From: Flavobacterium sp. UMI-01
GTDB taxonomy: Bacteria; Bacteroidota; Bacteroidia; Flavobacteriales; Flavobacteriaceae
Reading direction: 5' to 3'
NCBI RefSeq assembly: GCF_019656315.1
Contig: NZ_BPLU01000007.1
Location: 164,049-228,048, forward strand
DNA: 64,000 nt
Both the position numbers and the translations under genes were made by a program. Shown one piece after another: positions 8,921 through 18,201 of this stretch. How positions within the stretch are numbered: position 1 is the first letter of the stretch; every line of letters starts with the position of its first letter. The notes under the pieces were generated by a model that worked only from the letters and a program-made list of their open reading frames with translations, had not been told where the DNA came from and searched no databases.

Positions 8921-8960
8921 AAAAAACCCCAAATTCTAATACATTATTAGAGTTTGGGAT
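8921..8960 (-). terminator. Terminator of tatA
   Basis: CCCAAATTCTAAT (8928-8940) pairs with ATTAGAGTTTGGG (8946-8958) with one mismatch. The A run at 8921-8926 becomes a T run on the minus strand. It lies between the convergent ptuB and tatA genes. Confidence 0.75.
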
Positions 8961-8981
8961 TCAAATAAGAAACGATATTTC

Positions 8982-9161
8982 TTATTTAGTTTCTTCTTTG
9001 TCTTCTTTTTTATCAGTAGCAGCATCGTCTTTGGCAGCGTTTTTAAATTCTTTAAGACCGCTTCCTAAGCCTTTCATTAATTCTGGAATTTTTTTACCTC
9101 CAAAAAGTAATAAAACCACTGCTAATATAACTAGGATTTCTGTAACTCCAAATCTTCCCAT
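8982..9161 (-). CDS. tatA: Twin-arginine translocase subunit TatA
   Basis: A 59-residue protein read on the minus strand from the ATG at 9159-9161: [20 protein letters not shown] followed by [20 protein letters not shown] and a short acidic-basic tail ending KEETK. One transmembrane helix (about residues 6-21), the FGGKKIPEL hinge and the amphipathic helix are the diagnostic TatA/E features. TatA oligomers form the transport pore for folded twin-arginine substrates in the inner membrane. It has a good promoter and a terminator of its own; no tatC is in view. Confidence 0.92.
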   Translation of the reverse strand: MGRFGVTEILVILAVVLLLFGGKKIPELMKGLGSGLKEFKNAAKDDAATDKKEDKEETK

Positions 9162-9206
9162 GATTGAATAATTTATGCCGAAGCCTATTTGTAATAAATC
9201 TAGCTA

Positions 9207-9234
9207 CAAAGGTAAATAGAATTCCTTAATACAA
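9207..9234 (-). promoter_or_regulatory. Bacteroidota promoter of tatA
   Basis: On the minus strand TACCTTTG (9207-9214) matches TAnnTTTG, and TTG (9232-9234) sits 17 bases upstream, fitting the Bacteroidota -33/-7 arrangement. The tatA ATG is about 45 bases downstream. Confidence 0.6.
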
Positions 9235-9647
9235 ACTCACTATAGGGCAATTATTTATAAGTGGTGAAGTTAAAAATTTATTAAAAAGCGATGTCTTATA
9301 CGCTCAAAACCTTTCAAATTCGCAATAATGCTTCTATGCTAATTTTTATAAAATGGATATCTAAAAGCAATATCTCTTATTTTAATACTTGAAACTTTCA
9401 GCACGAGCATTATTAAAGCTAATATGAGCTAAGTTCAATGATGCTAACAGTCTCAAAGCAAAAGTGGCAGGTGAAATGCTCACAGAAAAAGAAAAAATAT
9501 TTTTGAAACTTAAATTTTTAGACAAAAAAAAGAAGTATTTTTACGGAGCTTTTTAAATAATAATAAGCTAAATTGATAATATAAAAGTCTTTGTAATCAA
9601 TTTATTAAGTAAAAAAGAATAGATAATTAATATAGAATAAAGAGACG
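9235..9647. other. Gene-free stretch upstream of recA
   Basis: About 410 bases. Short open stretches on the plus strand around 9385-9560 read like eroded protein (many Lys/Glu/Leu codons, several stops), possibly a decayed gene, but no family is recognised. No clear TAnnTTTG box precedes recA. Confidence 0.3.
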
Positions 9648-10655
9648 ATGAGTTCAGAGAAAGAAGCCAAATTAAAAGCGTTACAATTAACGCTAGACAA
9701 ATTAGACAAAACCTACGGTAAAGGGACAGTGATGAAAATGGGCGATAAGGCTATTGTAGAAGTAGAGTCTATTTCGTCAGGTTCATTAGGAGTGGATTTA
9801 GCACTTGGAGTAGGTGGATATCCTAAGGGACGTATTATTGAAATATTTGGTCCTGAATCTTCGGGTAAAACAACCCTTACTTTGCATGCCATTGCCGAGG
9901 CTCAAAAAGCAGGTGGTATTGCCGCTTTTATTGATGCTGAACATGCTTTTGATAGAAATTATGCAGAAAAATTAGGTGTTGATATCGAAAATTTAATTAT
10001 TTCCCAACCTGATAATGGAGAACAAGCTTTGGAAATTGCTGAAAACTTGATTCGCTCAGGTGCTATTGATATTGTAGTTATTGACTCGGTTGCTGCTTTG
10101 ACACCTAAGAGTGAGATTGAAGGTGAAATGGGAGATTCTAAAATGGGATTACACGCTCGTTTGATGTCACAAGCCTTAAGAAAACTTACAGGAACTATCA
10201 GTAAAACGAATTGTACCGTATTTTTTATCAACCAGTTAAGAGAGAAAATAGGGGTAATGTTTGGAAACCCTGAAACTACCACGGGTGGTAATGCCTTGAA
10301 ATTCTACGCATCGGTACGTTTAGATATACGTCGTTCCACTCAAATTAAAGATGGAGAAAATGTTCTGGGGAACAGAACCAAAGTAAAAATTGTTAAAAAT
10401 AAAGTTGCACCACCATTTAAAACCGCAGAATTTGACATCATGTATGGAGAAGGAGTTTCTAAAACTGGTGAAATTTTGGATTTAGCAGTAGAATTTGAAA
10501 TCGTTAAAAAATCAGGTTCTTGGTTTAGCTATGGTGATACTAAATTAGGTCAAGGACGTGATGCGGTGAAATCCTTAATCAAAGACAATCCAGAATTAGC
10601 GGAAGAATTAGAAGAAAAAATTAAAGCTAAAATCAAAGAGATAGGCGATAACTAA
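9648..10655 (+). CDS. recA: RecA recombinase
   Basis: A 335-residue protein with the RecA landmarks: Walker [11 protein letters not shown] (about residues 68-77), Walker [11 protein letters not shown], loop L2 region [21 protein letters not shown], and the end of the core [16 protein letters not shown]. RecA coats single-stranded DNA, drives strand exchange and triggers LexA self-cleavage. The length is slightly short, which is normal for Bacteroidota RecA with a small acidic tail. It is monocistronic with a strong terminator 20 bases downstream. Confidence 0.98.
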   Translation: MSSEKEAKLKALQLTLDKLDKTYGKGTVMKMGDKAIVEVESISSGSLGVDLALGVGGYPKGRIIEIFGPESSGKTTLTLHAIAEAQKAGGIAAFIDAEHAFDRNYAEKLGVDIENLIISQPDNGEQALEIAENLIRSGAIDIVVIDSVAALTPKSEIEGEMGDSKMGLHARLMSQALRKLTGTISKTNCTVFFINQLREKIGVMFGNPETTTGGNALKFYASVRLDIRRSTQIKDGENVLGNRTKVKIVKNKVAPPFKTAEFDIMYGEGVSKTGEILDLAVEFEIVKKSGSWFSYGDTKLGQGRDAVKSLIKDNPELAEELEEKIKAKIKEIGDN

Positions 10656-10678
10656 TTGTAATTTTTAATAAAGTACTA

Positions 10679-10712
10679 AATGCTCGAGTGACAAATTCGA
10701 GCATTTTTTTTT
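10679..10712 (+). terminator. Terminator of recA
   Basis: AATGCTCGA (10679-10687) pairs exactly with TCGAGCATT (10697-10705), followed by about nine T residues. Confidence 0.9.
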
Positions 10713-10840
10713 ATCTTTAACTGAGGTTTTCTTTATGAAATCTCTACCAACAGCATTTTTTTTGAAAAAAGACGCAACCTTTTTCAATTCTTTTCATCTT
10801 AAGAAAAGACAATTATTATTAACCTTAAAATATTGAAAAA

Positions 10841-11251
10841 ATGAAAAAGATTTTATTCCTTTTAGTCGCTATGATAGCTTTTACGGGCTGTACTCTTGAT
10901 GATAATAATGATACTTATACTTATAGCATATTACCTGTTGAAAGTTATGAACTTCCAGAAACATTTACATTAGGCGAAACGTATGAAATAAAATTAAAGT
11001 ATCAAAAACCTACTGGATGTCATTTGTTCCAAGGCATTTATTACAGCAAAGAATTAAATACTAGAACCGTTGCTATTCAAACTGCTGTAAAAGACAATGA
11101 AGTATGTACGGCTGAGGTGCCAGCACTTTCAGAAACATCTTTTAATTTTTTAGTTACTAATACGGGCTCGTATATCTTTAAATTTTACAAGGGAAAAGAT
11201 ACCGATGGTGAAAATATTTTTGAGGAAGTAGAAATTCAAGTAGCAGAATAA
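10841..11251 (+). CDS. Small putative lipoprotein ahead of an ECF sigma gene
   Basis: A 136-residue protein with a type II signal peptide MKKILFLLVAMIAFTGC; lipidation is expected at Cys17 (lipobox FTGC). The acidic residues right after the cysteine (TLDDN) resemble the Bacteroidota surface-export signal. The remainder looks like a single all-beta domain with two further cysteines (CHLF, EVCTAE) that could form a disulphide. No family is recognised. It ends 16 bases before the sigma factor gene, so it is probably in the same transcript and may be a sensed or controlled envelope component. Confidence 0.6.
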   Translation: MKKILFLLVAMIAFTGCTLDDNNDTYTYSILPVESYELPETFTLGETYEIKLKYQKPTGCHLFQGIYYSKELNTRTVAIQTAVKDNEVCTAEVPALSETSFNFLVTNTGSYIFKFYKGKDTDGENIFEEVEIQVAE

Positions 11252-11267
11252 TTCATTCCCGTTTTCA

Positions 11268-11816
11268 GTGGTAGTAGAAGAGCTTATAAAAGAATGTAAA
11301 AAAAATAACCCCAAAGCACAGGAACAATTATATAAATTGTTCGTGAAAAAGCTCTTTGGGGTTTGTTTGAAATATTCTAGTAGCTATGCTGATGCCCAAG
11401 ATAATTTACAAGACGGATTTTTGATTATTTTTCGGAAAATAGATCAATATTCAGGAAAAGGCTCTTTTGAAGGTTGGTGCAAACGGATTATGATTAATAA
11501 TGCACTCCAAAAATACAAAGGCATTCATATTCTTGAAGTTTTAAACGAATCCATACCCGAGGTCGAAATCGAAGTAGAATGGGAAGAAGAAAACTTTTCG
11601 ATAGACTATCTGATGGAAATTATTCAAGAACTTCCACATCAATACCGCATGGTTTTCAGTCTCTATGTATTAGATGGGTATTCTCATCAAGAAATTAGCG
11701 AAATGCTTGGAATCTCAACAGGAACAAGTAAATCTAATTTACATCGCGCTAGACTCTTATTAAAAGAAAAAATTGAAAACAGAAAAAATAATCCTCTAGA
11801 ATCATCGGCACAATGA
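11268..11816 (+). CDS. ECF RNA polymerase sigma factor (sigma-70 family)
   Basis: A 182-residue ECF sigma factor. The sigma-2 region occupies roughly residues 15-80 (YKLFVKKLFGVCLKYSS, DNLQDGFLIIFRKIDQY) and sigma-4 residues 110-170 (LPHQYRMVFSLYVLDGYSHQ, a helix-turn-helix SHQEISEMLGISTGTSKSNL). The GTG at 11268 is the only reasonable start because an in-frame TAG stands 27 bases upstream. The stop overlaps the start of the following gene by four bases, linking it to a transmembrane protein that probably acts as its anti-sigma factor. Confidence 0.88.
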   Translation: MVVEELIKECKKNNPKAQEQLYKLFVKKLFGVCLKYSSSYADAQDNLQDGFLIIFRKIDQYSGKGSFEGWCKRIMINNALQKYKGIHILEVLNESIPEVEIEVEWEEENFSIDYLMEIIQELPHQYRMVFSLYVLDGYSHQEISEMLGISTGTSKSNLHRARLLLKEKIENRKNNPLESSAQ

Positions 11817-13189
11817 AAGAGAGAAAAAATATAGACCGATTGTTTCAAGAACAGTTGAAAGATTTTGAAGCAAGCCCTGATGAGCAAGTTTGGCAAAACA
11901 TTGCTTCAGAACTCCATAAGGATAAGAGAAAAAAACGTATTATCCCTTTTTGGTGGATGTATTCTGGCGTGGCCGCATTAGTTGTAGTAGGTTTTTTTAT
12001 TTTTAATACATATAAAAATCAAACTATATTACCTGTTGATAATCCAGTAGTAATTCAAGAGATTCCTGAAAAAATACGCAGTATTCCTGAGCAAAATAAT
12101 TTGAAAAATAAAGCCCTTCCACATACTCTTACCGAAAAAAATACAGCAAATAAAACGCAAAAAACAACTGTTTCAACTGTTGAAACAGTTGCCATAACAA
12201 GTACCCATACCAATGGAAACTCGAATTATAAAAATACGTCTCCATCTTTGAGTACACCAACACAGATAACGGCTATAAAACAAGAAGTTCCGTTGAAAAA
12301 CAACCCTTTTGAAACACTAGAACCCACAACAGAAAAAGGTATAGAAAATAATAATAAAACACAAAATGATATTGCGACTACTAATTTGAATGATGTTGTT
12401 AAATCTCCCGAAGAAACAAATCCATTGGAAGAAATTTTAAACGAAAAAACACAAAAAAGAAATGATTTGGCCTCAAATAATAAAGGCAAATGGCAAATCA
12501 CTCCTAATGTGGCTCCGGTGTATCTTCAAGCTAATTCGGGAGGTTCAGCAATTGACAATCAATTTTCGAACAATGAGAAAAGTGGAGAAAGTAGTTTAAG
12601 TTATGGATTAGGAGTACGCTATGCTGTAAACTCAAAAATAATGCTGCGAACCGGAATAAATAAGGTAGTCTTGGGATATAATACTAATGATGTTGTTTAT
12701 ACTCCAGGATTGGCCTCTAATAGCATAGCAAGTATAAATTACAATTCGGCAAATTCAGCTGTAGAAGTAACCAATCAGGAGAGTTTTAATTCCTTATCAG
12801 CAGTTGAAAAAAACATTCAAAAAACAGAAAATGGTGCTATCAACCAAAAAATGGGATATTATGAGATGCCTTTAGAGATTTCGTATGCGCTTTTAGACAA
12901 AAAAATTGGTATCAGTTTGATTGGAGGATTTAGTACTTTATTTTTGGACGAAAATAAAATTTCATTGGTTTCTTCTAATTCTAATGTCGAACTTGGGGAG
13001 GCCAATAATCTAAGTAAGGTGCATTTAAGTTCTAATTTTGGCGTTGGATTCAAGTACCAATTAGTCCCTTCGCTCCATTTTCATTTTGAACCAACGGTTA
13101 AATACCAATGGAATACTTTTTCATCAAATGCAAACAATTTTAAACCTGTTTTTTTAGGGTTGTATTCAGGGGTGAGTTATCGTTTTTAA
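11813..13189 (+). CDS. Putative anti-sigma/outer-membrane beta-barrel fusion protein
   Basis: A 458-residue protein. Residues 1-45 are cytoplasmic-type and carry FEASPDEQVWQNI, a motif common at the start of Bacteroidota anti-sigma-like proteins. Residues about 48-66 form one membrane helix (MYSGVAALVVVGFFIF). Residues 70-220 are a low-complexity Asn/Thr/Lys/Glu linker, and residues 230-458 alternate as beta strands ending in VSYRF, as in PorT-like outer-membrane barrels. One chain could therefore cross the inner membrane, periplasm and outer membrane. It overlaps the sigma gene by four bases. The anti-sigma role is inferred from position and motif. Confidence 0.6.
   Translation: MKERKNIDRLFQEQLKDFEASPDEQVWQNIASELHKDKRKKRIIPFWWMYSGVAALVVVGFFIFNTYKNQTILPVDNPVVIQEIPEKIRSIPEQNNLKNKALPHTLTEKNTANKTQKTTVSTVETVAITSTHTNGNSNYKNTSPSLSTPTQITAIKQEVPLKNNPFETLEPTTEKGIENNNKTQNDIATTNLNDVVKSPEETNPLEEILNEKTQKRNDLASNNKGKWQITPNVAPVYLQANSGGSAIDNQFSNNEKSGESSLSYGLGVRYAVNSKIMLRTGINKVVLGYNTNDVVYTPGLASNSIASINYNSANSAVEVTNQESFNSLSAVEKNIQKTENGAINQKMGYYEMPLEISYALLDKKIGISLIGGFSTLFLDENKISLVSSNSNVELGEANNLSKVHLSSNFGVGFKYQLVPSLHFHFEPTVKYQWNTFSSNANNFKPVFLGLYSGVSYRF
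12166..12190. repeat. Intragenic 11-bp perfect inverted repeat in the linker region
   Basis: AACTGTTTCAA (12166-12176) and TTGAAACAGTT (12180-12190) are exact reverse complements around CTG. It encodes TVSTVETV in the low-complexity periplasmic linker, so it may be incidental. Confidence 0.8.
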
Positions 13190-13925
13190 AATTAAAGTGA
13201 AGCAATTGGTTTAAAATAATACCATAAGTCATTTCACGAAGATTTTTTCGGTCTAATGATGTTTTTCCTTTCGTTTCAATGGGAGAATGAATTTTTACTC
13301 TCATTAAACCTGGGCTGCCACTGAAAAAAGTATAGGAAAAACGTTTTTTATTATCACCAAAAGTAATGGGTACAATTGGGATTTGATGGTCAATGGCTAA
13401 TCGAAACGCACCGTCTTTAAAAGTATCTAATATTATGGATTCATCATCAGGTACGCCTCCTTCAGGAAAAATGCACACACTTAGTCCCATATTTAATCTT
13501 TTTTGAGCTTTTTTGAAAACATCATTTTTGCTTTTGGAACAATTTCTATCCACCAAAATACAAGTACGTTTGTAGAAAAAACCAAACAGAGGAATTTTGG
13601 CTAATTCCTGTTTGCCCACAAAAACAAAAGGATTTTTAACCACTGCTAGCATCAACATGATGTCAGTCATGGAGGTATGATTGGCCACAATCATATAACT
13701 TTTTTTGGGGTCTAATTGAGACTCTTTTTCAATTTTATAATAAAATCCCATTCCAAAAAGGATAAATTTTGCCCAAATTCGTGCCATCTTAAAAAAATAA
13801 GGATAGCTTTTGTAAGAAAGAATAGAAAGAACCAAAAATGGGAAAAGAATCAAGATGGGTATTGCCATCAAGACATAGAACCAAATGCGCCAAAGAATCC
13901 AAAAAATAGATGTAATGATTTTCAT
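13140..13925 (-). CDS. plsC: 1-acyl-sn-glycerol-3-phosphate acyltransferase (PlsC family)
   Basis: About 261 residues from the ATG at 13923-13925 (MKIITSIFWILW); the frame extends upstream to 14042, but that extension lacks family character. A membrane helix near residues 5-35 is followed by the catalytic HX4D motif NHTSMTDIM and the substrate motif FPEGG. The enzyme adds the second acyl chain to lysophosphatidate in phospholipid synthesis at the inner membrane, although members also acylate other lipids. Its 3' end overlaps the convergent upstream gene by about 50 bases. A second PlsC homologue is at 53126. Confidence 0.85.
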   Translation of the reverse strand: MKIITSIFWILWRIWFYVLMAIPILILFPFLVLSILSYKSYPYFFKMARIWAKFILFGMGFYYKIEKESQLDPKKSYMIVANHTSMTDIMLMLAVVKNPFVFVGKQELAKIPLFGFFYKRTCILVDRNCSKSKNDVFKKAQKRLNMGLSVCIFPEGGVPDDESIILDTFKDGAFRLAIDHQIPIVPITFGDNKKRFSYTFFSGSPGLMRVKIHSPIETKGKTSLDRKNLREMTYGIILNQLLHFNFKNDNSPLNTTLKKQV

Positions 13926-14103
13926 AGTTTCAAAAATACTTTTTTTAACTGTAAAGTTTATAAAGAAAAAATATTTAACCCTAATGTTAGTATAACCGAA
14001 AAATTCATAAAGTAAAGATTTACTTCTACATTTTTTAAACATTGCGTATGTTGCAGTAAAGAAATACCTCTACTTTTTTTAAAAACTTAAAACACTTTTC
14101 GAC

Positions 14104-14162
14104 CTTTGCGATTAAAAACAAAACTTGACTATTGCAAAAAACTTTACGTACTTTGCGATTAA
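14104..14162 (+). promoter_or_regulatory. Repeated CTTTGCGATTAA upstream of trpS
   Basis: The 12-base word CTTTGCGATTAA occurs at 14104-14115 and 14151-14162, 47 bases apart and just before the trpS ATG. Both copies resemble the -7 end of Bacteroidota promoters, so tandem promoters are a reasonable reading. Confidence 0.4.
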
Positions 14163-14174
14163 GAAAAATACACA

Positions 14175-15149
14175 ATGGCAAAAATACTTACGGGTGTTCA
14201 AAGTACCGGAACTCCACATTTAGGCAATTTATTAGGAGCAATTATCCCTGCAATTGAATTATCAAATAATCCCGAAAATGAATCGTTTCTTTTTATTGCC
14301 GATTTACATTCGATTACTCAAATTAAAAACGGTGAAACTTTAAGCAACAATACATATAGTACAGCAGCGGCTTGGTTAGCTTTTGGATTAAATACAGATA
14401 AAGTGACTTTTTACAGACAATCAGATGTGCCACAAACCGCTGAATTGACTTGGTATTTGAGCTGTTTCTTCCCTTACCAACGTTTGACTTTGGCGCATTC
14501 TTTTAAAGACAAATCAGACCGTTTGGATGATGTGAATGCAGGATTGTTTACTTATCCTATGCTGATGGCCGCTGATATTTTGTTATATGACGCAGAGGTT
14601 GTTCCAGTGGGTAAAGACCAATTGCAACATCTTGAAATCACGCGCGATGTAGCTTCTCGCTTCAATCACCAAATGGGGGAAACCTTTGTACTTCCGGAGG
14701 CTAAAATTCAAGAAAATAGCATGTTGATTCCAGGTACAAATGGAGGTAAAATGAGTAAGTCTGCTAATAATATTATCAATATTTTCCTCAATGATAAGGC
14801 GTTACGCAAGCAAATCATGAGTATAGAAACGGATAGTACACCTCTTGAAGAACCTAAAAATCCAGATACTTGTAATGCCTTTGCCATTTATTCTTTATTG
14901 GCTTCAACCGAACAAATCGAAGCCATGAGAGCGAATTACCTAGGTGGAAATTACGGTTATGGCCATGCTAAACAAGCTTTGTTTGAATTAATTGTTGAAA
15001 AATTCAAAACAGAAAGAGAACGGTACAATTATTATATGGACAACCTTACTGAAGTCGATGCTTTACTAAAAAAAGGTGCTGATAAAGCGGGAATTGTCGC
15101 TTCAGGAGTATTGAATAGAGTACGAGAAAAATTAGGATTTAGCGCTTAA
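14175..15149 (+). CDS. trpS: Tryptophanyl-tRNA synthetase
   Basis: A 324-residue class I aminoacyl-tRNA synthetase that charges tRNA-Trp. The HIGH-type motif appears as TPHLGNLLGA near residue 12 and the KMSKS loop as GGKMSKSANN near residue 193. The phrase DQLQHLEITRDVA is typical of bacterial TrpRS. Length is normal. It is monocistronic between a promoter region and a hairpin terminator. Confidence 0.96.
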   Translation: MAKILTGVQSTGTPHLGNLLGAIIPAIELSNNPENESFLFIADLHSITQIKNGETLSNNTYSTAAAWLAFGLNTDKVTFYRQSDVPQTAELTWYLSCFFPYQRLTLAHSFKDKSDRLDDVNAGLFTYPMLMAADILLYDAEVVPVGKDQLQHLEITRDVASRFNHQMGETFVLPEAKIQENSMLIPGTNGGKMSKSANNIINIFLNDKALRKQIMSIETDSTPLEEPKNPDTCNAFAIYSLLASTEQIEAMRANYLGGNYGYGHAKQALFELIVEKFKTERERYNYYMDNLTEVDALLKKGADKAGIVASGVLNRVREKLGFSA

Positions 15150-15189
15150 ATAAACCTTAAAATAGCAACTAAATTTTGTTTAGTTAAAG

Positions 15190-15225
15190 ACAAAAGCTTC
15201 GATTAAAAAGTCGGAGCTTTTTGTT
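15190..15225 (+). terminator. Terminator of trpS
   Basis: AAAGCTTCGA pairs imperfectly with TCGGAGCTTT, followed by a T-rich run ending near 15225. Confidence 0.7.
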
Positions 15226-15297
15226 TTTATGAATACAACACTTCTTAATTATATCATAATTTTAATTTTTAGCATTTCCATTATTTGAAGCAATCAC

Positions 15298-15305
15298 TAT
15301 TTTTG
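15298..15305 (+). promoter_or_regulatory. -7 box for the response-regulator operon
   Basis: TATTTTTG matches TAnnTTTG and ends 20 bases before the ATG at 15326. Confidence 0.5.
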
Positions 15306-15325
15306 TTTATAATGCAATCATTACT

Positions 15326-16012
15326 ATGAAATTACTCATTGTCGAGGACGAACCTAATTTATTGTCTATTCTAAGAAAAGGACTATCAGAAAACAATCAT
15401 GAGGTCAGTGTTTCTATGGATGGTAAAACGGCTTTGGAAATGATCGCTAATTACAATTTTGATGTTGTTATTTTGGATATTATGTTGCCAGATATCAACG
15501 GAATCGAAATTTGTAGAAGAGTTCGTTCTACCAAAAATTATGTGCCTATTTTGCTTTTAACGGCCTTAGGAACATCTGAAAATATTGTTACGGGGCTCAA
15601 TGCAGGTGCCGATGATTATTTAGTCAAACCTTTTAAGTTTGGTGAACTTGAAGCCCGAATTCAAGCCATTTATAGGAGAGCTAATCAGCAAAATGAAAAA
15701 ATAGAAAATGTTACCATTGGAGATTTATCTATAAATCCCAAAGCTAAGACGGTTGAACGCGATGGAGTTTCAGTGGTGTTAACAGCAAAAGAATTCAAAT
15801 TATTGTATTATCTGGCTCGCAACAAAGAAATGATTGTTTCCAGAGAACAGATTTTAGAAAATGTTTGGGATATTAATTTTGATATGAACACGAATGTAGT
15901 CGATGTGTATATCAATTATTTAAGAAAAAAAATTGACAAACCTTTTGAACAAAAATTAATTCACACCATCAAAGGATTAGGATACGTTATTAAACTACAA
16001 GATGAACATTAG
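15326..16012 (+). CDS. OmpR/PhoB-type DNA-binding response regulator
   Basis: A 228-residue regulator. The receiver domain (residues 1-115) has the acidic pocket (VEDE), phospho-acceptor Asp in VVILDIMLPDINGIE (about residue 51), Thr in LLLTALG and Lys in YLVKPF. The C-terminal winged helix (about 130-225) contains LTAKEFKLLYYLARN and ends with HTIKGLGYVI, typical of OmpR/PhoB proteins of the CusR type. It overlaps the histidine kinase start by 11 bases. Downstream genes suggest a stress or ion-homeostasis role; copper sensing is possible from similarity but not shown. Confidence 0.92.
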   Translation: MKLLIVEDEPNLLSILRKGLSENNHEVSVSMDGKTALEMIANYNFDVVILDIMLPDINGIEICRRVRSTKNYVPILLLTALGTSENIVTGLNAGADDYLVKPFKFGELEARIQAIYRRANQQNEKIENVTIGDLSINPKAKTVERDGVSVVLTAKEFKLLYYLARNKEMIVSREQILENVWDINFDMNTNVVDVYINYLRKKIDKPFEQKLIHTIKGLGYVIKLQDEH

Positions 16013-17390
16013 AAAAAAAATTGTTTTTACTTATGTAGGTTTGTCCACATTAAGCACTTTGCTTTTATGTGTGCTTGTGTTTATCATGTTTCGTCAAAAC
16101 AACCAATATCATTTTTTAAAAAGACTAGAAGACAGAGCTAAAATTGTAGCTTCGATTCATTTTCAAAATGATCCTGAAAAAATTAAATATTATAGCAATC
16201 TTAAAAAAAATGGTCTCGAAGAATTAATCCAAGAGGAAGAATACGTACTCAAGGTAAATAGTGAAAATAGTTTTGAATACAATATCAATCTTAAGGTTCC
16301 TAACGAATTTTTTTCTAATATTCTTCAATCTGGAAAAGACTGGTATGAAATCGATAATAAATATTATTTAGGCCAAATTTTTACCGAAAACAATCAAAAA
16401 TACATTGTGATTGTTGGGGCAAGAGACCGCATGGGTAAAAACACCACAATTTTTATCGTGCGTATTATGGTCTTTGGTGGTATTGGATTTTTGTTATTAG
16501 CTTTTGTATTTGGACGTATTTTAGCCCAACGCGTTTTTTATCCTGTCGCACGAATTACCAAAGAAGTAAAACGCATCAGTGCCTCTAATCTTCATAATCG
16601 ATTGCCTGAGATTAAAAATTCGCCGGAGTTAGCTGACCTGACTGCGACTTTCAATGATATGTTGGACCGTTTAGAAACTTCATTCGAAATTCAAGCCAAT
16701 TTTATTAATAATGCTTCGCACGAATTAAAAACGCCCATTACAACGATTATTGCCGAAGCAGAAATCATGCTCTTAAAAGAACGTCAACCTGATGAATACA
16801 TTCAATCTTTAGAGAATATTTACAATCAAGCTTCTCGACTAGGAAACTTAACCGAAAGCCTATTAAAGCTTACGCAAACGGGCTATGATGGAAAAAAACA
16901 AGTACAAGATATTGCTCGAATTGATGAAGTTTTATTAGATGTAAAGTCCGATATTGATAAAATATATCCCGAAAATCGTGTGAGTATCAAACTTAATTTG
17001 GCTCCCACCGATTCTAATTTACTCTTGATTCCCTGTAACAAACCCTTATTGGAATTAGCCATCAATAATATTATTACAAACGGTGTTAAGTATTCGGATA
17101 ATAATGAGGTGTTTGTAGTACTTACTGCGACTAATGATGTTATAAAAATTACAATAAACGATATTGGAATTGGCATACCACCAGAAGATTTTCCGTATTT
17201 GTACGAACCTTTTTTTAGAGGTAAAGTTGCGGCAAAATATATTGGTTATGGATTAGGACTTCCCTTGGCGATGAAAATTATCCGAATGCACGAGGGAGAG
17301 CTTCAAGTGCAATCCGAACAAAATAAAGGAACTATCGTCACTATTTTGTTCAAAAAATCAAACATTAAAAATTCTAATCTTGATTCTTAG
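16002..17390 (+). CDS. Sensor histidine kinase (HAMP, HisKA, HATPase)
   Basis: A 462-residue kinase partner of the preceding regulator. It has a first membrane helix at residues 8-28, a periplasmic sensing domain of about 120 residues, a second helix near 150-172, a HAMP segment (RVFYPVARITKEVKRIS), the phospho-accepting H-box NASHELKTPITTI and an HATPase_c domain with N-box NNIITNGVKYSD and G-boxes GIGIP and GYGLGLPLA. It autophosphorylates and passes phosphate to the regulator. The signal is unknown. Confidence 0.92.
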   Translation: MNIRKKIVFTYVGLSTLSTLLLCVLVFIMFRQNNQYHFLKRLEDRAKIVASIHFQNDPEKIKYYSNLKKNGLEELIQEEEYVLKVNSENSFEYNINLKVPNEFFSNILQSGKDWYEIDNKYYLGQIFTENNQKYIVIVGARDRMGKNTTIFIVRIMVFGGIGFLLLAFVFGRILAQRVFYPVARITKEVKRISASNLHNRLPEIKNSPELADLTATFNDMLDRLETSFEIQANFINNASHELKTPITTIIAEAEIMLLKERQPDEYIQSLENIYNQASRLGNLTESLLKLTQTGYDGKKQVQDIARIDEVLLDVKSDIDKIYPENRVSIKLNLAPTDSNLLLIPCNKPLLELAINNIITNGVKYSDNNEVFVVLTATNDVIKITINDIGIGIPPEDFPYLYEPFFRGKVAAKYIGYGLGLPLAMKIIRMHEGELQVQSEQNKGTIVTILFKKSNIKNSNLDS

Positions 17391-17467
17391 GAAATTCTAA
17401 TTTTAACTTAAGCGCATTCTAATAATGGAAGGATTAATTTGTAGGTATAGACTAAAAAATTATACTT

Positions 17468-18190
17468 ATGAAAAACTTTTTAATTCCTACTACGTTAGAA
17501 TCTGATACTATTGCAGCAGTAAAATCAGCTATTGGTCAAGCCCATCAAAATGGCAGCGAAATTATTTTAATGTTGACCACTGAAACGCCAGATACTTTTT
17601 CTTCTTCCCACTTTTTACGTGAAATGAGAACAGGACTAACTTCAAATCAAGAAGAAGTTCTAGAAACTTGTCGCTATATCGTTGAGCATACTAAAAACTG
17701 TAAAATTAAAGTTCATAACCAATGCGGTTTATCATCGTTAATCTTCAAAGGATTGATTGATTTTTACGCCATAAAATTGATTATTTTTCCCCATTCTTAT
17801 AAGCAGGAAACCAAAAGAATTCATCAGTATTTATTTCAGTTAGCAACCAATCAAAAATGTCCTATTCTACATTTAGGTTTAGAACAAAATGAAGGTAACT
17901 TTAATAAAGCGCTTTATATTGAAAATCGTGATGCTCAAATTTCAATTGAAAATATTCAACAGTTTTTAAATGAAAATTTTCCTTTAGAAATTGTAAGCAA
18001 ATCACCCAATTTTGAAGAAAACTATAATGAAGTTGCCTTTTATTTGACAGAAGCCATCTCAAAATATAATATTGATATGCTTGTTGAAACGAGAAAAAGA
18101 CAAAAAATAAAATTCAGACGCAGTAAGAAAGAGGATTTCAACGAAAAGTTAGGAATTCCTGTTTTATCTCTTTATGAAGAACTAGTTTAA
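17468..18190 (+). CDS. Universal-stress-protein-like protein
   Basis: A 240-residue protein starting MKNFLIPTTLESDTIAAVKSA, which has the strand-helix opening of Usp proteins but in a diverged form. The region LIIFPHSYKQETKRIHQYL occupies the place of the usual ATP-binding GxxG loop, which is not evident. It lies between the two-component genes and a bestrophin channel gene 11 bases downstream, so it is probably co-transcribed with the channel. A cytoplasmic regulatory or stress role is an inference. Confidence 0.5.
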   Translation: MKNFLIPTTLESDTIAAVKSAIGQAHQNGSEIILMLTTETPDTFSSSHFLREMRTGLTSNQEEVLETCRYIVEHTKNCKIKVHNQCGLSSLIFKGLIDFYAIKLIIFPHSYKQETKRIHQYLFQLATNQKCPILHLGLEQNEGNFNKALYIENRDAQISIENIQQFLNENFPLEIVSKSPNFEENYNEVAFYLTEAISKYNIDMLVETRKRQKIKFRRSKKEDFNEKLGIPVLSLYEELV

Positions 18191-18201
18191 TAATTGATAG
18201 T

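Noticed and set aside
9385..9560. Transposase remnant upstream of recA
   Set aside because: Fragments read Lys/Leu-rich with stops, but no transposase motif or terminal repeats could be shown.
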